Below are positions 19,118 to 27,140 of a stretch of 64,000 bases of DNA, one piece after another. The position numbers were made by a program, and so were the translations under genes. Location of the stretch: assembly GCF_009764645.1 (NCBI RefSeq), contig NZ_RWIM01000111.1, positions 43,639 to 107,638 on the forward strand, read 5' to 3'. Numbering within the stretch: the stretch's first letter is position 1; each line of letters opens with the position of its first letter. A model generated the notes under the pieces. The model worked only from the letters and a program-made list of their open reading frames with translations. It did no database searches and was not told the origin of the DNA. Origin of the DNA: Pseudomonas sp. PB106 (GTDB lineage: Bacteria; Pseudomonadota; Gammaproteobacteria; Pseudomonadales; Pseudomonadaceae).

Positions 19118-20824
19118 TTAAATGAAGAAATCCAGGCGGAAATAGATCGGTGCTTCGCGCTCGGTCAGCGCGTCCGGTCGTTCCAGGGAATGGGCAAACG
19201 TCACGCTGGCGGCGACGTACTGACCACGGGCGAACAACTCCACGGAGTTGCTCGACATGCGCCCGTGCTGATCAGCGTTGTAACGATCGCCACGAATCAC
19301 GCCTTGGTCGTAACCGAGGCTGGTGCCGTATTCGGCAAACACCGGTTGCAGCCACTCGGCAGTCACCGGACGGCTCCAGCGCAAATCGTTGCGCCAGTAA
19401 CCGCCGCTGTCGCCGGACAGCGACTGGTCCTTGTAGCCACGAATCGACGACGAACCGCCGAGGCTGGTGCGCTGCGGGCTGAACAGCAAGTCTTCACTGC
19501 GCTGACCGGTCATCAAACTGCTGAACGTGAACGACTCGCCCCACACTTTGAAAGGCTGCAAGTAGCTCAGGGTCGCGGTGTATTTGCGGTAGCGCGCGTC
19601 CGGTTCGCCGGGGCCCGGATCGTGACTGCCCTGCGCGTCGAAGGCGCCGATGCCTTCCTGCATGCCGGCGTCAAAGTTGACGAACGCACTGCCGACCCGA
19701 CGACCATGGTTGAAGCCGAACTGCGCTTCGCTGATGCGGTTGCTGCTCAGTGTGAGTTTGCTGTCTTCAATGAAACTGTTGGTGCGCAGGTACGACAATC
19801 CGGCGTTGAGCGAGGTTTTGCTCAGGGCGTCGCGATGGATCACGCGCTCGGCGCGCAGTTGGTGGTTTTCGCTGTCGCCGGTCTGTTTGAAGTTGAAACC
19901 GCTGGCAGAGATCAGCGAGCGATACTCGCTCTGACTGTAGGTATAACTGAAATTCCACCAGCCCCACGGCATGCTGTAGTTGAGCATGGCGTTGTTCGAG
20001 GTGTGCTGGTGATCGGTCATCGCATCGTGACCGCCACGCAGGTTCAACTGATCGGCAAGCCCCAACGGACTGTCCCAATCGAACGACGTGCCCCATTGCT
20101 GCTCACCGGTGCTGCGCTGGCCGTCGTTGTTACGCGACAGCCCGGCCCGCCACGGTTTCTGCGGCGTATTGTTGACCAGCACTTCGCTGCCGCCGACATT
20201 CTTGCCCGGTGACAGCTCCATTTTGGCCTGATTGGACGGCAGTCGATTGAGCTGGTCGACCATCTGCTCGATCTCGCGCAGGTTGATCAGATCCCCCGCC
20301 TTGCCGGGAAAAGCCATCGCCAGTTCGCGCTCGGAAATCTTGCTGTTCTCGGCGCCCTTCAAGCCTTCGAGCTTGCCTTCGACTACCAGCACTTTCAGGT
20401 GCCCGCCGGACAGATCCTGTTGCGGCAAATAAGCGCGACTGGTGACCAATCCCTTTTCGATGTAGTGATCGGTGATGACTTTCAGCAGCTCGTTGAGCTG
20501 CGGCACGCCGAGACATTCGCCGATGTAGGGTTTGAGCAAACGGGTTTTCTCACGCTCCGACAGGCTGTCGGCGCCTTTGAGTTCGATGTCTTTGATCGGA
20601 AAGCAACGAGTATCTGTGGGCGCTGCCGGCTGTTCCGGCCGGGCATCCTTGCCAGGCAATTCCTTGAGCTCATCGAGACGCCGTTGCTGCTCTTCGAGCA
20701 GGCGGTTCTGGCGTTCGCGGATCAGGTCGGTGTCACCGGGAGTGGGTGCAGCAGCAGCGATTTGAAGTGGAGAAAGGCACAGCAAAGCCAGGCACAACCT
20801 CGCCGCAAGGGCGGGTGAGGACAT
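19118..20824 (-). CDS. cdiB: CdiB/ShlB-type two-partner secretion outer-membrane transporter
   Basis: This Omp85-superfamily outer-membrane beta-barrel of 568 residues exports and folds the CdiA-type exoprotein. A signal peptide (to about residue 26) is followed by an N-terminal plug helix rich in Arg, Gln and Glu, two POTRA domains (about 72-225, including CFPIKDIELKG and GLVTSRAYLPQQDL), and a 16-strand barrel. The secretion motif appears as SSIRGYKDQSLSGDSG, and the chain ends with aromatic YFRLDFFI, the usual barrel-assembly signal. It is the first gene of the cdiB-cdiA-cdiI operon, with 25 bases to cdiA. The 264-base region upstream is A/T-rich near 20880-20950 and presumably holds the operon promoter; I cannot place it exactly. 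Confidence 0.93.
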   Translation of the reverse strand: MSSPALAARLCLALLCLSPLQIAAAAPTPGDTDLIRERQNRLLEEQQRRLDELKELPGKDARPEQPAAPTDTRCFPIKDIELKGADSLSEREKTRLLKPYIGECLGVPQLNELLKVITDHYIEKGLVTSRAYLPQQDLSGGHLKVLVVEGKLEGLKGAENSKISERELAMAFPGKAGDLINLREIEQMVDQLNRLPSNQAKMELSPGKNVGGSEVLVNNTPQKPWRAGLSRNNDGQRSTGEQQWGTSFDWDSPLGLADQLNLRGGHDAMTDHQHTSNNAMLNYSMPWGWWNFSYTYSQSEYRSLISASGFNFKQTGDSENHQLRAERVIHRDALSKTSLNAGLSYLRTNSFIEDSKLTLSSNRISEAQFGFNHGRRVGSAFVNFDAGMQEGIGAFDAQGSHDPGPGEPDARYRKYTATLSYLQPFKVWGESFTFSSLMTGQRSEDLLFSPQRTSLGGSSSIRGYKDQSLSGDSGGYWRNDLRWSRPVTAEWLQPVFAEYGTSLGYDQGVIRGDRYNADQHGRMSSNSVELFARGQYVAASVTFAHSLERPDALTEREAPIYFRLDFFI

Positions 20825-21088
20825 GATCGCTCCCTCGAAACATAAAGTAACATCAAAATAGTGGCGCGATATTAGATGGCCATCATTTTGACGTCAAACA
20901 AACGTTTCGTTGTTTTGTCGAATTTGTATCAGGAAATCAACAAAACTTGCCGTGGGAGCCTCTCTCAGGGCCTTCACCGAATTACCTGCCAAACCAGCAC
21001 CTGCATACAAGTGACGTCAGCCGTTTGCGTGGATAGTGAGAACGGCCATTTCGGCCTTCACTGATGCCCCCTGACGCAAGGAGTTTGC

Positions 21089-21907
21089 ATGAGCACGTTC
21101 ACCACCCAAGACGGCACCGAGATCTATTTCAAGGACTGGGGCAGCGGCAAGCCCGTGCTGTTCAGCCATGGCTGGCCGCTGGATGCCGACATGTGGGAAT
21201 ACCAGATGGAATATCTGAGCAGCCGTGGCTACCGCACGATTGCCTTCGACCGCCGTGGTTTCGGTCGCTCCGATCAGCCGTGGACCGGTTATGACTACGA
21301 CACCTTCGCTGACGACATCGCGCAACTGATCAACCATCTAGACCTGCGCGACGTGACGCTGGTGGGCTTCTCCATGGGCGGCGGCGATGTCAGCCGCTAT
21401 ATCGCCCGCCATGGCAGCGAGCGCGTGGCCGGGCTGGTACTACTCGGCGCGGTGACGCCGCTTTTCGGCAAGAAAGCCGACTTCCCGCAAGGCGTCGACA
21501 CCTCGGTGTTCGACGGCATCAAGGCTGGTTTGCTGAAGGATCGTGCGCAATTCATCGCCGATTTCGCCGCACCGTTCTACGGCACCAACCAGGGCCAGAC
21601 GGTCTCCGACGGCGTGCTCACGCAAACCCTCAACGTCGCGCTGCTGGCGTCACTCAAAGGCACCGTGGATTGCGTCACCGCGTTCTCGGAAACCGACTTC
21701 CGCCCGGACATGGCCAAGATCGACGTGCCGACCCTGGTTATTCATGGTGACGGCGATCAGATCGTGCCGTTCGAAACCACGGGCAAGCTGGCAGCGGCGC
21801 AAATCAAAGGCGCCGAGCTGAAGGTTTACGCCGGTGCACCGCATGGGTTTGCAGTGACCCATGCGCAGGCGTTGAACGAAGATTTGCTGGCATTCCTCAA
21901 GCGATAA
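21089..21907 (+). CDS. Arylesterase / perhydrolase, alpha/beta-hydrolase (PFE-like)
   Basis: This 272-residue serine hydrolase is very similar to the well-studied P. fluorescens arylesterase PFE, which hydrolyses aryl and short-chain esters and shows bromoperoxidase-like perhydrolase activity. The oxyanion segment is FSHGWPLD, the nucleophile elbow is GFSMGGGD, the acid is in HGDGDQIVP and the His in APHGFAVTH. It has no signal peptide. The ATG at 21089 has AAGGAG eight bases upstream. It is a single gene bounded by a 13-bp perfect hairpin. It sits between the two flavin monooxygenase clusters, but nothing shows that it acts with either. Confidence 0.93.
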   Translation: MSTFTTQDGTEIYFKDWGSGKPVLFSHGWPLDADMWEYQMEYLSSRGYRTIAFDRRGFGRSDQPWTGYDYDTFADDIAQLINHLDLRDVTLVGFSMGGGDVSRYIARHGSERVAGLVLLGAVTPLFGKKADFPQGVDTSVFDGIKAGLLKDRAQFIADFAAPFYGTNQGQTVSDGVLTQTLNVALLASLKGTVDCVTAFSETDFRPDMAKIDVPTLVIHGDGDQIVPFETTGKLAAAQIKGAELKVYAGAPHGFAVTHAQALNEDLLAFLKR

Positions 21908-21936
21908 CCTCGCGCACTCAGGCCGGCCGCTGAACC

Positions 21937-21966
21937 TGTGGCAAGGGAGCCATCTCCCTTGCCACA
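21937..21966. repeat. Perfect 13-bp hairpin after arylesterase gene
   Basis: TGTGGCAAGGGAG and its exact complement are separated by a 4-base loop. It resembles a single REP unit and has no T-run, so it may stabilise or terminate the transcript. The remaining bases to 22179 show no further feature. Confidence 0.7.
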
Positions 21967-22179
21967 AAATGCTCATGCTTCAAGCGCCATCCGCACCCGA
22001 ACGCTGTCACTAAAGCCCCGTATTCAAAGGCTCCCAGCCCTCTGCATCAGAATTTTATCTTCACATCCCAGCTTAATAATATTTTACCGATACCCCCCCT
22101 CTCCCTAGTCTGGCCTCAAGCAAAACGGACAAGCCAACAGCGGCCCGAATCCCACTGCCTTGCTAGGAAGGATGTAGAG

Positions 22180-23499
22180 ATGACCACTGCAATAATAAAA
22201 ACAGACACGCTGATCGTGGGTGCCGGCCAAGCGGGCGTGGCGATGAGCGAGCACCTGAGCAAACTCGGTGTGCCGCACCTGGTGCTGGAGCGCAATCGCA
22301 TCGCCGAGCGCTGGCGCACCGGGCGTTGGGACTCGCTGGTCGCCAACGGCCCGGCGTGGCACGACCGCTTCCCGGGTCTGGAATTCGATGACGTCGACCC
22401 CGACGGTTTCGCCCCGAAAGAACGCGTGGCCGACTACTTCGAAGCCTATGCGAAGAAATTCAATGCGCCGGTCCGCACCGGCGTTGAAGTGAAAAGCGTG
22501 GTGCGCAATGTCGGCCGTCCGGGTTTCACCGTCGAGACCTCCGAAGGCGTGATCGAAGCCAGCCGCGTAGTCGCCGCCACCGGTCCGTTCCAGAAACCAG
22601 TGATCCCGGCGATTGCCCCGCAAGATGAACGTCTGCTGCAGATCCATTCCGCCGACTATCGCAACCCGCAGCAACTGCCGGAGGGCGCGGTGCTGGTGGT
22701 TGGTGCGGGTTCGTCGGGCGTACAGATCGCCGATGAACTGCACCGCTCCGGCAAACGCGTTTACCTGTCCGTCGGCGCCCATGACCGCCCGCCTCGCGCT
22801 TACCGTAACCGTGATTTCTGCTGGTGGCTGGGCGTGCTCGGCGAGTGGGATCAAGCGGCGATGAAACCCGGCCGCGAGCACGTGACCATCGCCGTCAGCG
22901 GCGCCCATGGCGGGCGCACTATCGATTTCCGGGGTCTGGCCCATCGCGGCATGACCCTGGTCGGCGTCACCGAGTCGTTCAACAACGGCGTGGTGACCTT
23001 CAAGCAGGACCTGGTCGGCAACCTCAACCGTGGCGATGAAAACTATCTGGCGCTGCTGGATGCCGCCGATGCCTACATCGAGCGCAACGGCCTCGACCTG
23101 CCGGAAGAACCGGAGGCCCGCGAAACGTATCCAGAGCCTGAGTGCGTGAAAAACCCATTGGCCGATCTGAATCTGGCCGAGGCTGGCATCACCTCAATCA
23201 TCTGGGCCACCGGGTTTGCCGTGGATTACTCCTGGCTGCAAGTCGCCGCGTTCGACGACAAGGGCAAGCCTGTGCATCAGCGCGGTGTGTCGAGTGAGCC
23301 GGGCGTGTATTTCCTGGGTTTGCCGTGGCAGTCGCGTCGCGGCTCGTCGTTCATCTGGGGCGTGTGGCACGACGCCAAGCACGTCGCCGATCACATCGCC
23401 ACCCAGCGCAAGTATCTGGACTACCGCGATGCCGAGCAGCGTGAAGCCGAGCTGCACACGCCGACAAACAACAAAGTCGCCGACACCATCGACGCCTGA
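22180..23499 (+). CDS. Flavin-containing monooxygenase (CzcO/Baeyer-Villiger-like)
   Basis: This 439-residue FAD- and NADPH-dependent monooxygenase inserts one oxygen atom at N, S or a carbonyl. The FAD fingerprint is VGAGQAGVAMSEHL near residue 13, the NADPH Rossmann motif is VVGAGSSGVQIADEL, and ATGPFQKP and ATGFAVDYSWL are the conserved ATG motifs of this class. The ATG at 22180 follows GGAAGGATG. It heads an operon with the Rid-family gene (58-base gap), then a REPIN, DUF1028 and an M20 hydrolase. The gene order suggests oxidation of a nitrogen compound, followed by intermediate handling and amide hydrolysis; the substrate is unknown. Confidence 0.88.
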   Translation: MTTAIIKTDTLIVGAGQAGVAMSEHLSKLGVPHLVLERNRIAERWRTGRWDSLVANGPAWHDRFPGLEFDDVDPDGFAPKERVADYFEAYAKKFNAPVRTGVEVKSVVRNVGRPGFTVETSEGVIEASRVVAATGPFQKPVIPAIAPQDERLLQIHSADYRNPQQLPEGAVLVVGAGSSGVQIADELHRSGKRVYLSVGAHDRPPRAYRNRDFCWWLGVLGEWDQAAMKPGREHVTIAVSGAHGGRTIDFRGLAHRGMTLVGVTESFNNGVVTFKQDLVGNLNRGDENYLALLDAADAYIERNGLDLPEEPEARETYPEPECVKNPLADLNLAEAGITSIIWATGFAVDYSWLQVAAFDDKGKPVHQRGVSSEPGVYFLGLPWQSRRGSSFIWGVWHDAKHVADHIATQRKYLDYRDAEQREAELHTPTNNKVADTIDA

Positions 23500-23557
23500 T
23501 TTCCCTCTTTCGCTCCGGCGCCGATTGCGCCGGGCAACCCTGAATCTGGAGCTGCAC

Positions 23558-23974
23558 ATGAGCAAGCCAACCCACACGCGCATCCGTATGTTCAACACCA
23601 AAGACACCTACCCGAACCAGACCCTGGACAATGACCTCTGCCAGGCGGTGCGTGCCGGCAATACCGTGTATGTCCGTGGTCAGGTCGGTACCGATTTCGA
23701 TGGCAACCTGGTCGGTCTGGGTGATCCGCGTGCGCAGGCTGAACAGGCCATGCGCAACGTCAAGCAACTGCTCGAAGAAGCCGGCAGCGACATGAGCCAC
23801 ATCGTCAAGACCACCACCTACCTGATCGACCCGCGTTATCGCGAGGCGGTGTATGGCGAAGTCGGCAAGTGGCTCAAGGGCGTGTTCCCGATTTCCACCG
23901 GGCTGGTGGTGTCGGCGCTGGGGCAGCCGCAGTGGTTGATGGAGATTGATGTGATTGCGGTGATTCCTGAGTAA
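23558..23974 (+). CDS. RidA/YjgF-family protein lacking the catalytic arginine
   Basis: This 138-residue protein of the Rid (YjgF/YER057c/UK114) family forms trimers. Canonical RidA deaminates reactive enamines and imines using an Arg in the motif PARS. Here the aligned segment reads FPISTGLVVSALGQP, with Ser where that Arg should be, so ordinary imine deaminase activity is unlikely and the protein belongs to one of the divergent Rid subfamilies. It carries the other family signatures: VYVRGQVGTDFDGN, QAMRNVKQLLEEAGSDMSHIVKTTTYL and LMEIDVIAV. GGAG precedes the ATG. The position between a monooxygenase and a DUF1028 gene recalls RutC in the Rut pathway, but only by analogy. Confidence 0.88.
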   Translation: MSKPTHTRIRMFNTKDTYPNQTLDNDLCQAVRAGNTVYVRGQVGTDFDGNLVGLGDPRAQAEQAMRNVKQLLEEAGSDMSHIVKTTTYLIDPRYREAVYGEVGKWLKGVFPISTGLVVSALGQPQWLMEIDVIAVIPE

Positions 23975-23993
23975 GGCATCACACTGAGTTGTG

Positions 23994-24088
23994 GCCTTCG
24001 CTGGCAAGCCAGCTCCCACAGGTATCGGGTTGATCACAAAATTTTCAAACAACTCCAAACCCTGTGGGAGCTGGCTTGCCAGCGATGA
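23994..24088. repeat. REPIN inside the monooxygenase operon
   Basis: Inverted GCTGGCAAGCCAGCTCCCAC arms lie in the 154-base gap between the Rid-family and DUF1028 genes. It is the same type as at 6758. Its place within a probable operon could lower expression of the last two genes. Confidence 0.88.
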
Positions 24089-24128
24089 GACCCCCAAGGA
24101 CAACATCTTCCTAGAAAGGAGTAAGCAG

Positions 24129-24806
24129 ATGACCTTTTCAATCGCAGCCCGCTGCGCCGAAACCGGCCAGTTCGGTATCGCCATCAGTTCTTCCAGCATC
24201 GCCGTCGGCGCGCGCTGCCCATGGCTGCTGCCGGGCGTGGGCGCAGTGTCGAGCCAGAACATCACCCTGCCGTCCCTCGGCCCGGAAGTCCTCGCCCTGA
24301 TGGAGCAAGGTCTGGCGCCGGACGATGCGCTGGACAAAGTTCTCACCCGCAACGGCTACAGCCAGTACCGCCAGATCACCGCGATCAACCACCTCGGCCA
24401 GACTGCGCACTTCAGCGGTTCGCAGACCCTCGGCGTGCACAACGCGGTCTCCGGCGAACAATGCGTCGCCGCCGGCAATATGCTCGCCGGGCGCTCGGTG
24501 ATCGAGGCGATGGTCAGCGCCTTTGAAGACGGCGAAGGGCAACTCGCCGACCGTCTGCTCAAAGCCCTGCACGCCGCCCAGGCACTTGGCGGTGAAGCAG
24601 GCCCGGTGCATTCGGCTGCTGTCGTCGTGGTCGGCGAACAGACCTGGCCGATCGTCAACTTGCGCGTGGACTGGGCCGATGAAGACCCGATCGGTCAGCT
24701 GCAAAAGCTCTGGGATGCCTATCAGCCGCAGCTTCAGGACTACATCGACCGCGCCCTCGACCCCGCCAAAGCGCCGGGTTATGGCGTCGCCGGTGATGAT
24801 CGATGA
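24129..24806 (+). CDS. DUF1028 family protein (Ntn-hydrolase-like)
   Basis: This 225-residue DUF1028 protein belongs to a family with an Ntn-hydrolase-like fold and poorly defined function. Family features include MTFSIAARCAETGQFGIAISSSSIAVGARCPW at the start, the ITLPSLGPEVLALM segment and CVAAGNMLAGRSV. The C-terminal half ends with a short tail rather than the peptidoglycan-binding domain seen in some members. AAAGGAG precedes the ATG at 24129. It overlaps the next gene by four bases (ATGA), so the two are translationally coupled, which suggests a joint step such as processing of an N-acyl intermediate (inference). Confidence 0.88.
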   Translation: MTFSIAARCAETGQFGIAISSSSIAVGARCPWLLPGVGAVSSQNITLPSLGPEVLALMEQGLAPDDALDKVLTRNGYSQYRQITAINHLGQTAHFSGSQTLGVHNAVSGEQCVAAGNMLAGRSVIEAMVSAFEDGEGQLADRLLKALHAAQALGGEAGPVHSAAVVVVGEQTWPIVNLRVDWADEDPIGQLQKLWDAYQPQLQDYIDRALDPAKAPGYGVAGDDR

Positions 24807-25951
24807 ACAGCGTCAAGTTGCTCAAGGCGCTGGTGGGGTTCGACACCACCAGCCGTGAATCCAACTTGCAGCTGATCGAATTCGTCCGTGATTACCTCGA
24901 AGGTTTCGACGTGCCGTGCGCGCTGATCTACAACGATGAGCGCAGCAAAGCCAACCTGTTCGCCACGATTGGCCCGTCAGATCAGCCGGGCATCGTGCTG
25001 TCCGGGCACACCGATGTGGTGCCGGTCGATGGCCAGCCGTGGACGCTGCCACCGTTTGAACTGACTGAGCGCGACGGCAAATTGTTCGGCCGTGGCACGG
25101 CGGACATGAAGGGCTACATCGCCTGCGTGCTCGCCCTGGTGCCGGCGCTGACGCAGGCGTCTTTACGCATCCCGGTGCACATCGCGTTGTCCTATGACGA
25201 AGAAGTCGGCTGCCTCGGTGTGCGTTCGTTGCTCAAGGTGCTGGAGCAACGTCCGGTCAAACCGCTGTTGTGCATCATCGGCGAGCCGACCGAACTGAAA
25301 CCGGTGCTCGGTCACAAAGGCAAACTGGCGATGCGCTGCGATGTGCATGGCCATCCGTGCCATTCCGCGTATGCGCCGCTCGGCGTCAACGCCATCGAAT
25401 ACGCCGCCGAACTCATCGGCGAACTGGGCCGTCTCGGCCAGCAACTGAAAGCGCCGGAGCTTCACGACGGCCGTTTCGACCCGCCCTACAGCACCGTGCA
25501 AACCGGGGTGATCAGCGGCGGCAAAGCCTTGAACATCGTGCCCGCCGATTGCCGTTTCGATTTCGAGATTCGCGCCCTGCCCTCGCAGGATCCAGCGTTG
25601 GTTGCTGAGGCATTGAAGAACTATGCCGAGCGCGAAGTGCTGCCGCGTATGCGTGCAGTCAGTGCGCAAAGCGACATCCGTTTCAGCGAATTGTCGGCCT
25701 ATCCAGGGCTGGTCACCGATGCGCAGAGCCAGGCCGCCGAGTTGATTGCGGCGTTCTGCGGCTCAACGGAGTTCGGCACGGTAGCGTTCGGCACCGAAGG
25801 CGGACTGTTTGATGCGGTGGGCATTCCTACCGTGGTCTGCGGCCCCGGCAGCATGGATCAGGGCCACAAACCCGATGAGTTCGTGAGCCTTGATCAGCTA
25901 AAGGCTTGCGATGACATGCTCCAGCGTGTGCTGACGTTTATCCGCGCTTGA
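24803..25951 (+). CDS. M20 family metallohydrolase, ArgE/acetylornithine deacetylase-like
   Basis: This 382-residue di-zinc amidohydrolase of the ArgE/DapE group cleaves an N-acyl bond of an amino acid-like substrate. Metal ligands and catalytic residues are visible: SGHTDVVPVDG (His and Asp), GRGTADMKG (bridging Asp), YDEEVGC (catalytic Glu and ligand Glu), GEPTE, and the C-terminal GPGSMDQGHKPDEF (His). The lid domain includes GHPCHSAYAPLGVNAIEYA. It starts inside the DUF1028 stop codon. It is not with arginine genes, so it more likely acts in the local catabolic pathway than in arginine synthesis. Confidence 0.9.
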   Translation: MNSVKLLKALVGFDTTSRESNLQLIEFVRDYLEGFDVPCALIYNDERSKANLFATIGPSDQPGIVLSGHTDVVPVDGQPWTLPPFELTERDGKLFGRGTADMKGYIACVLALVPALTQASLRIPVHIALSYDEEVGCLGVRSLLKVLEQRPVKPLLCIIGEPTELKPVLGHKGKLAMRCDVHGHPCHSAYAPLGVNAIEYAAELIGELGRLGQQLKAPELHDGRFDPPYSTVQTGVISGGKALNIVPADCRFDFEIRALPSQDPALVAEALKNYAEREVLPRMRAVSAQSDIRFSELSAYPGLVTDAQSQAAELIAAFCGSTEFGTVAFGTEGGLFDAVGIPTVVCGPGSMDQGHKPDEFVSLDQLKACDDMLQRVLTFIRA

Positions 25952-25969
25952 AACCCGGTTCGACTGTAC

Positions 25970-26881
25970 TCAAGCGTACAGTCGAGCCAACTCCTCTCGG
26001 CAATGGTCGACGAACAACTGCACCGGTTTGGTCAGTTGCACGCGCCGCAGCCACGCGGCCGACAATCCCGATCCAGTCACGCTTTCCGCCAGCGGCACAC
26101 AGACGACTTGCTGGCCGTCGTAGGTGTAATCGCTGAACGGCTTGGTCACCAGAATCGAAAAGCCGAAACCATTGCCGACCATCCCGCGCACCATCTCGAT
26201 CGACGGTGAGCTGAAGACGATGTTCGGCGTCAGTCCGCGTTCCTCGAAGATGCTCACGAAGTAGGTTCGACTCGGCACCACGTCGAGCAAAATCATCGGC
26301 TCCAGCACCAGATCATGCAGCGAAACCCTGGCCTGTTGGGCGAAGCGATGGTTGGCCGGGAGCAAAGCGTATGGCTGCTGCGGCGGCATCAGTGGCGTGG
26401 TTTCGATGGTGCTGTCGAGGTCGTGCTCGAACATCATCGCCACGTCGATGCTGCCGGCGGTCAGGGCCTGTACCAGTTCTTGCTGCTCGCCGTCGCGAAT
26501 ACGGATTTCCACGCCGGGCCAACGCGCCTTGAAACCGGCGATCAGCCGCGGCAAGTAAAGCGGCGCGACCGTTTCGAAGCAGCCGATATCGATCTGCCCG
26601 GCGACCACGTCATTGTCGGCCAGGGCGTTCTGTTCGAATTCGTGGGCAACGCGCAACAACTCCAGCGCCTTGCGATAAAAGCGCGAGCCACTGGGCGTCA
26701 ACGAAACGCCTTGAGCGTGATGGCGGATAAACAACTGCACACCGAAACTTTCTTCCAGGTGCTTGATTGCCGTGGAGACCGACGGCTGCGCGATGTAGAG
26801 CTTGCGCGAGGCTTCGGCGACGCTGCCGCAGTCGGCGGTGGTGACGAAGTATTTGAGCTGGCGCAGGTTGTAGGCAGCCAT
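25970..26881 (-). CDS. LysR-family transcriptional regulator
   Basis: This 303-residue LysR regulator has an N-terminal winged helix (NLRQLKYFVTTADCGSVAEASRKLYIAQPSVSTAIKHLEESFGV) and a periplasmic-binding-like sensor domain from about residue 90. The start at 26881 is preceded by GGAGA. It lies between the monooxygenase operon, with which it converges, and the NCS1 permease gene, from which it diverges across 259 bases. It is the natural candidate regulator of both; its effector is probably the imported compound. Co-regulation is inferred from position. Confidence 0.9.
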   Translation of the reverse strand: MAAYNLRQLKYFVTTADCGSVAEASRKLYIAQPSVSTAIKHLEESFGVQLFIRHHAQGVSLTPSGSRFYRKALELLRVAHEFEQNALADNDVVAGQIDIGCFETVAPLYLPRLIAGFKARWPGVEIRIRDGEQQELVQALTAGSIDVAMMFEHDLDSTIETTPLMPPQQPYALLPANHRFAQQARVSLHDLVLEPMILLDVVPSRTYFVSIFEERGLTPNIVFSSPSIEMVRGMVGNGFGFSILVTKPFSDYTYDGQQVVCVPLAESVTGSGLSAAWLRRVQLTKPVQLFVDHCREELARLYA

Positions 26882-27140
26882 GGGAATCTCCAGAAGATCA
26901 AAGGATCGCAGCCTTCGGCAGCTCCTACAAAAAGCCGTGTGAATCCAGATAAGAGAGAAGCCTGAACATACCGGAGCGGCGCGTAACCCGGAGCATATTT
27001 TTTTTAAGGTCTGTAGCAACAAACTTACTAATTTATCTATGCCGATGCTTTGCACATGATCACTTCAACAAGAAATGCGCCGCCCGTGCCGGCGCTTGCC
27101 GAAGTACGTCCACGTACTCATCCTTGCCTTGGAGTTCGTC

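Noticed and set aside
14944..19125. Very long open frames on the strand opposite cdiA (608 and 763 codons)
   Set aside because: They are out-of-frame shadows of a GC-rich repetitive gene, have no ribosome-binding sites or family motifs, and cdiA itself has clear domains.
21089..21907. Non-heme haloperoxidase or RutD equivalent
   Set aside because: The sequence is closest to the PFE arylesterase; the haloperoxidase label only reflects a side activity, and there is no operon link to the monooxygenases.
4521..25951. Rut uracil-degradation pathway
   Set aside because: Functional analogues are present, but the monooxygenase lacks RutA motifs, the amidohydrolases are of other families, the Rid protein lacks the catalytic Arg, the permease is NCS1 rather than RutG, and the genes are in two separate clusters.
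24803..25951. Arginine biosynthetic ArgE
   Set aside because: No arginine genes are near, and it is translationally coupled to DUF1028 behind a monooxygenase, so a catabolic hydrolase is more likely.
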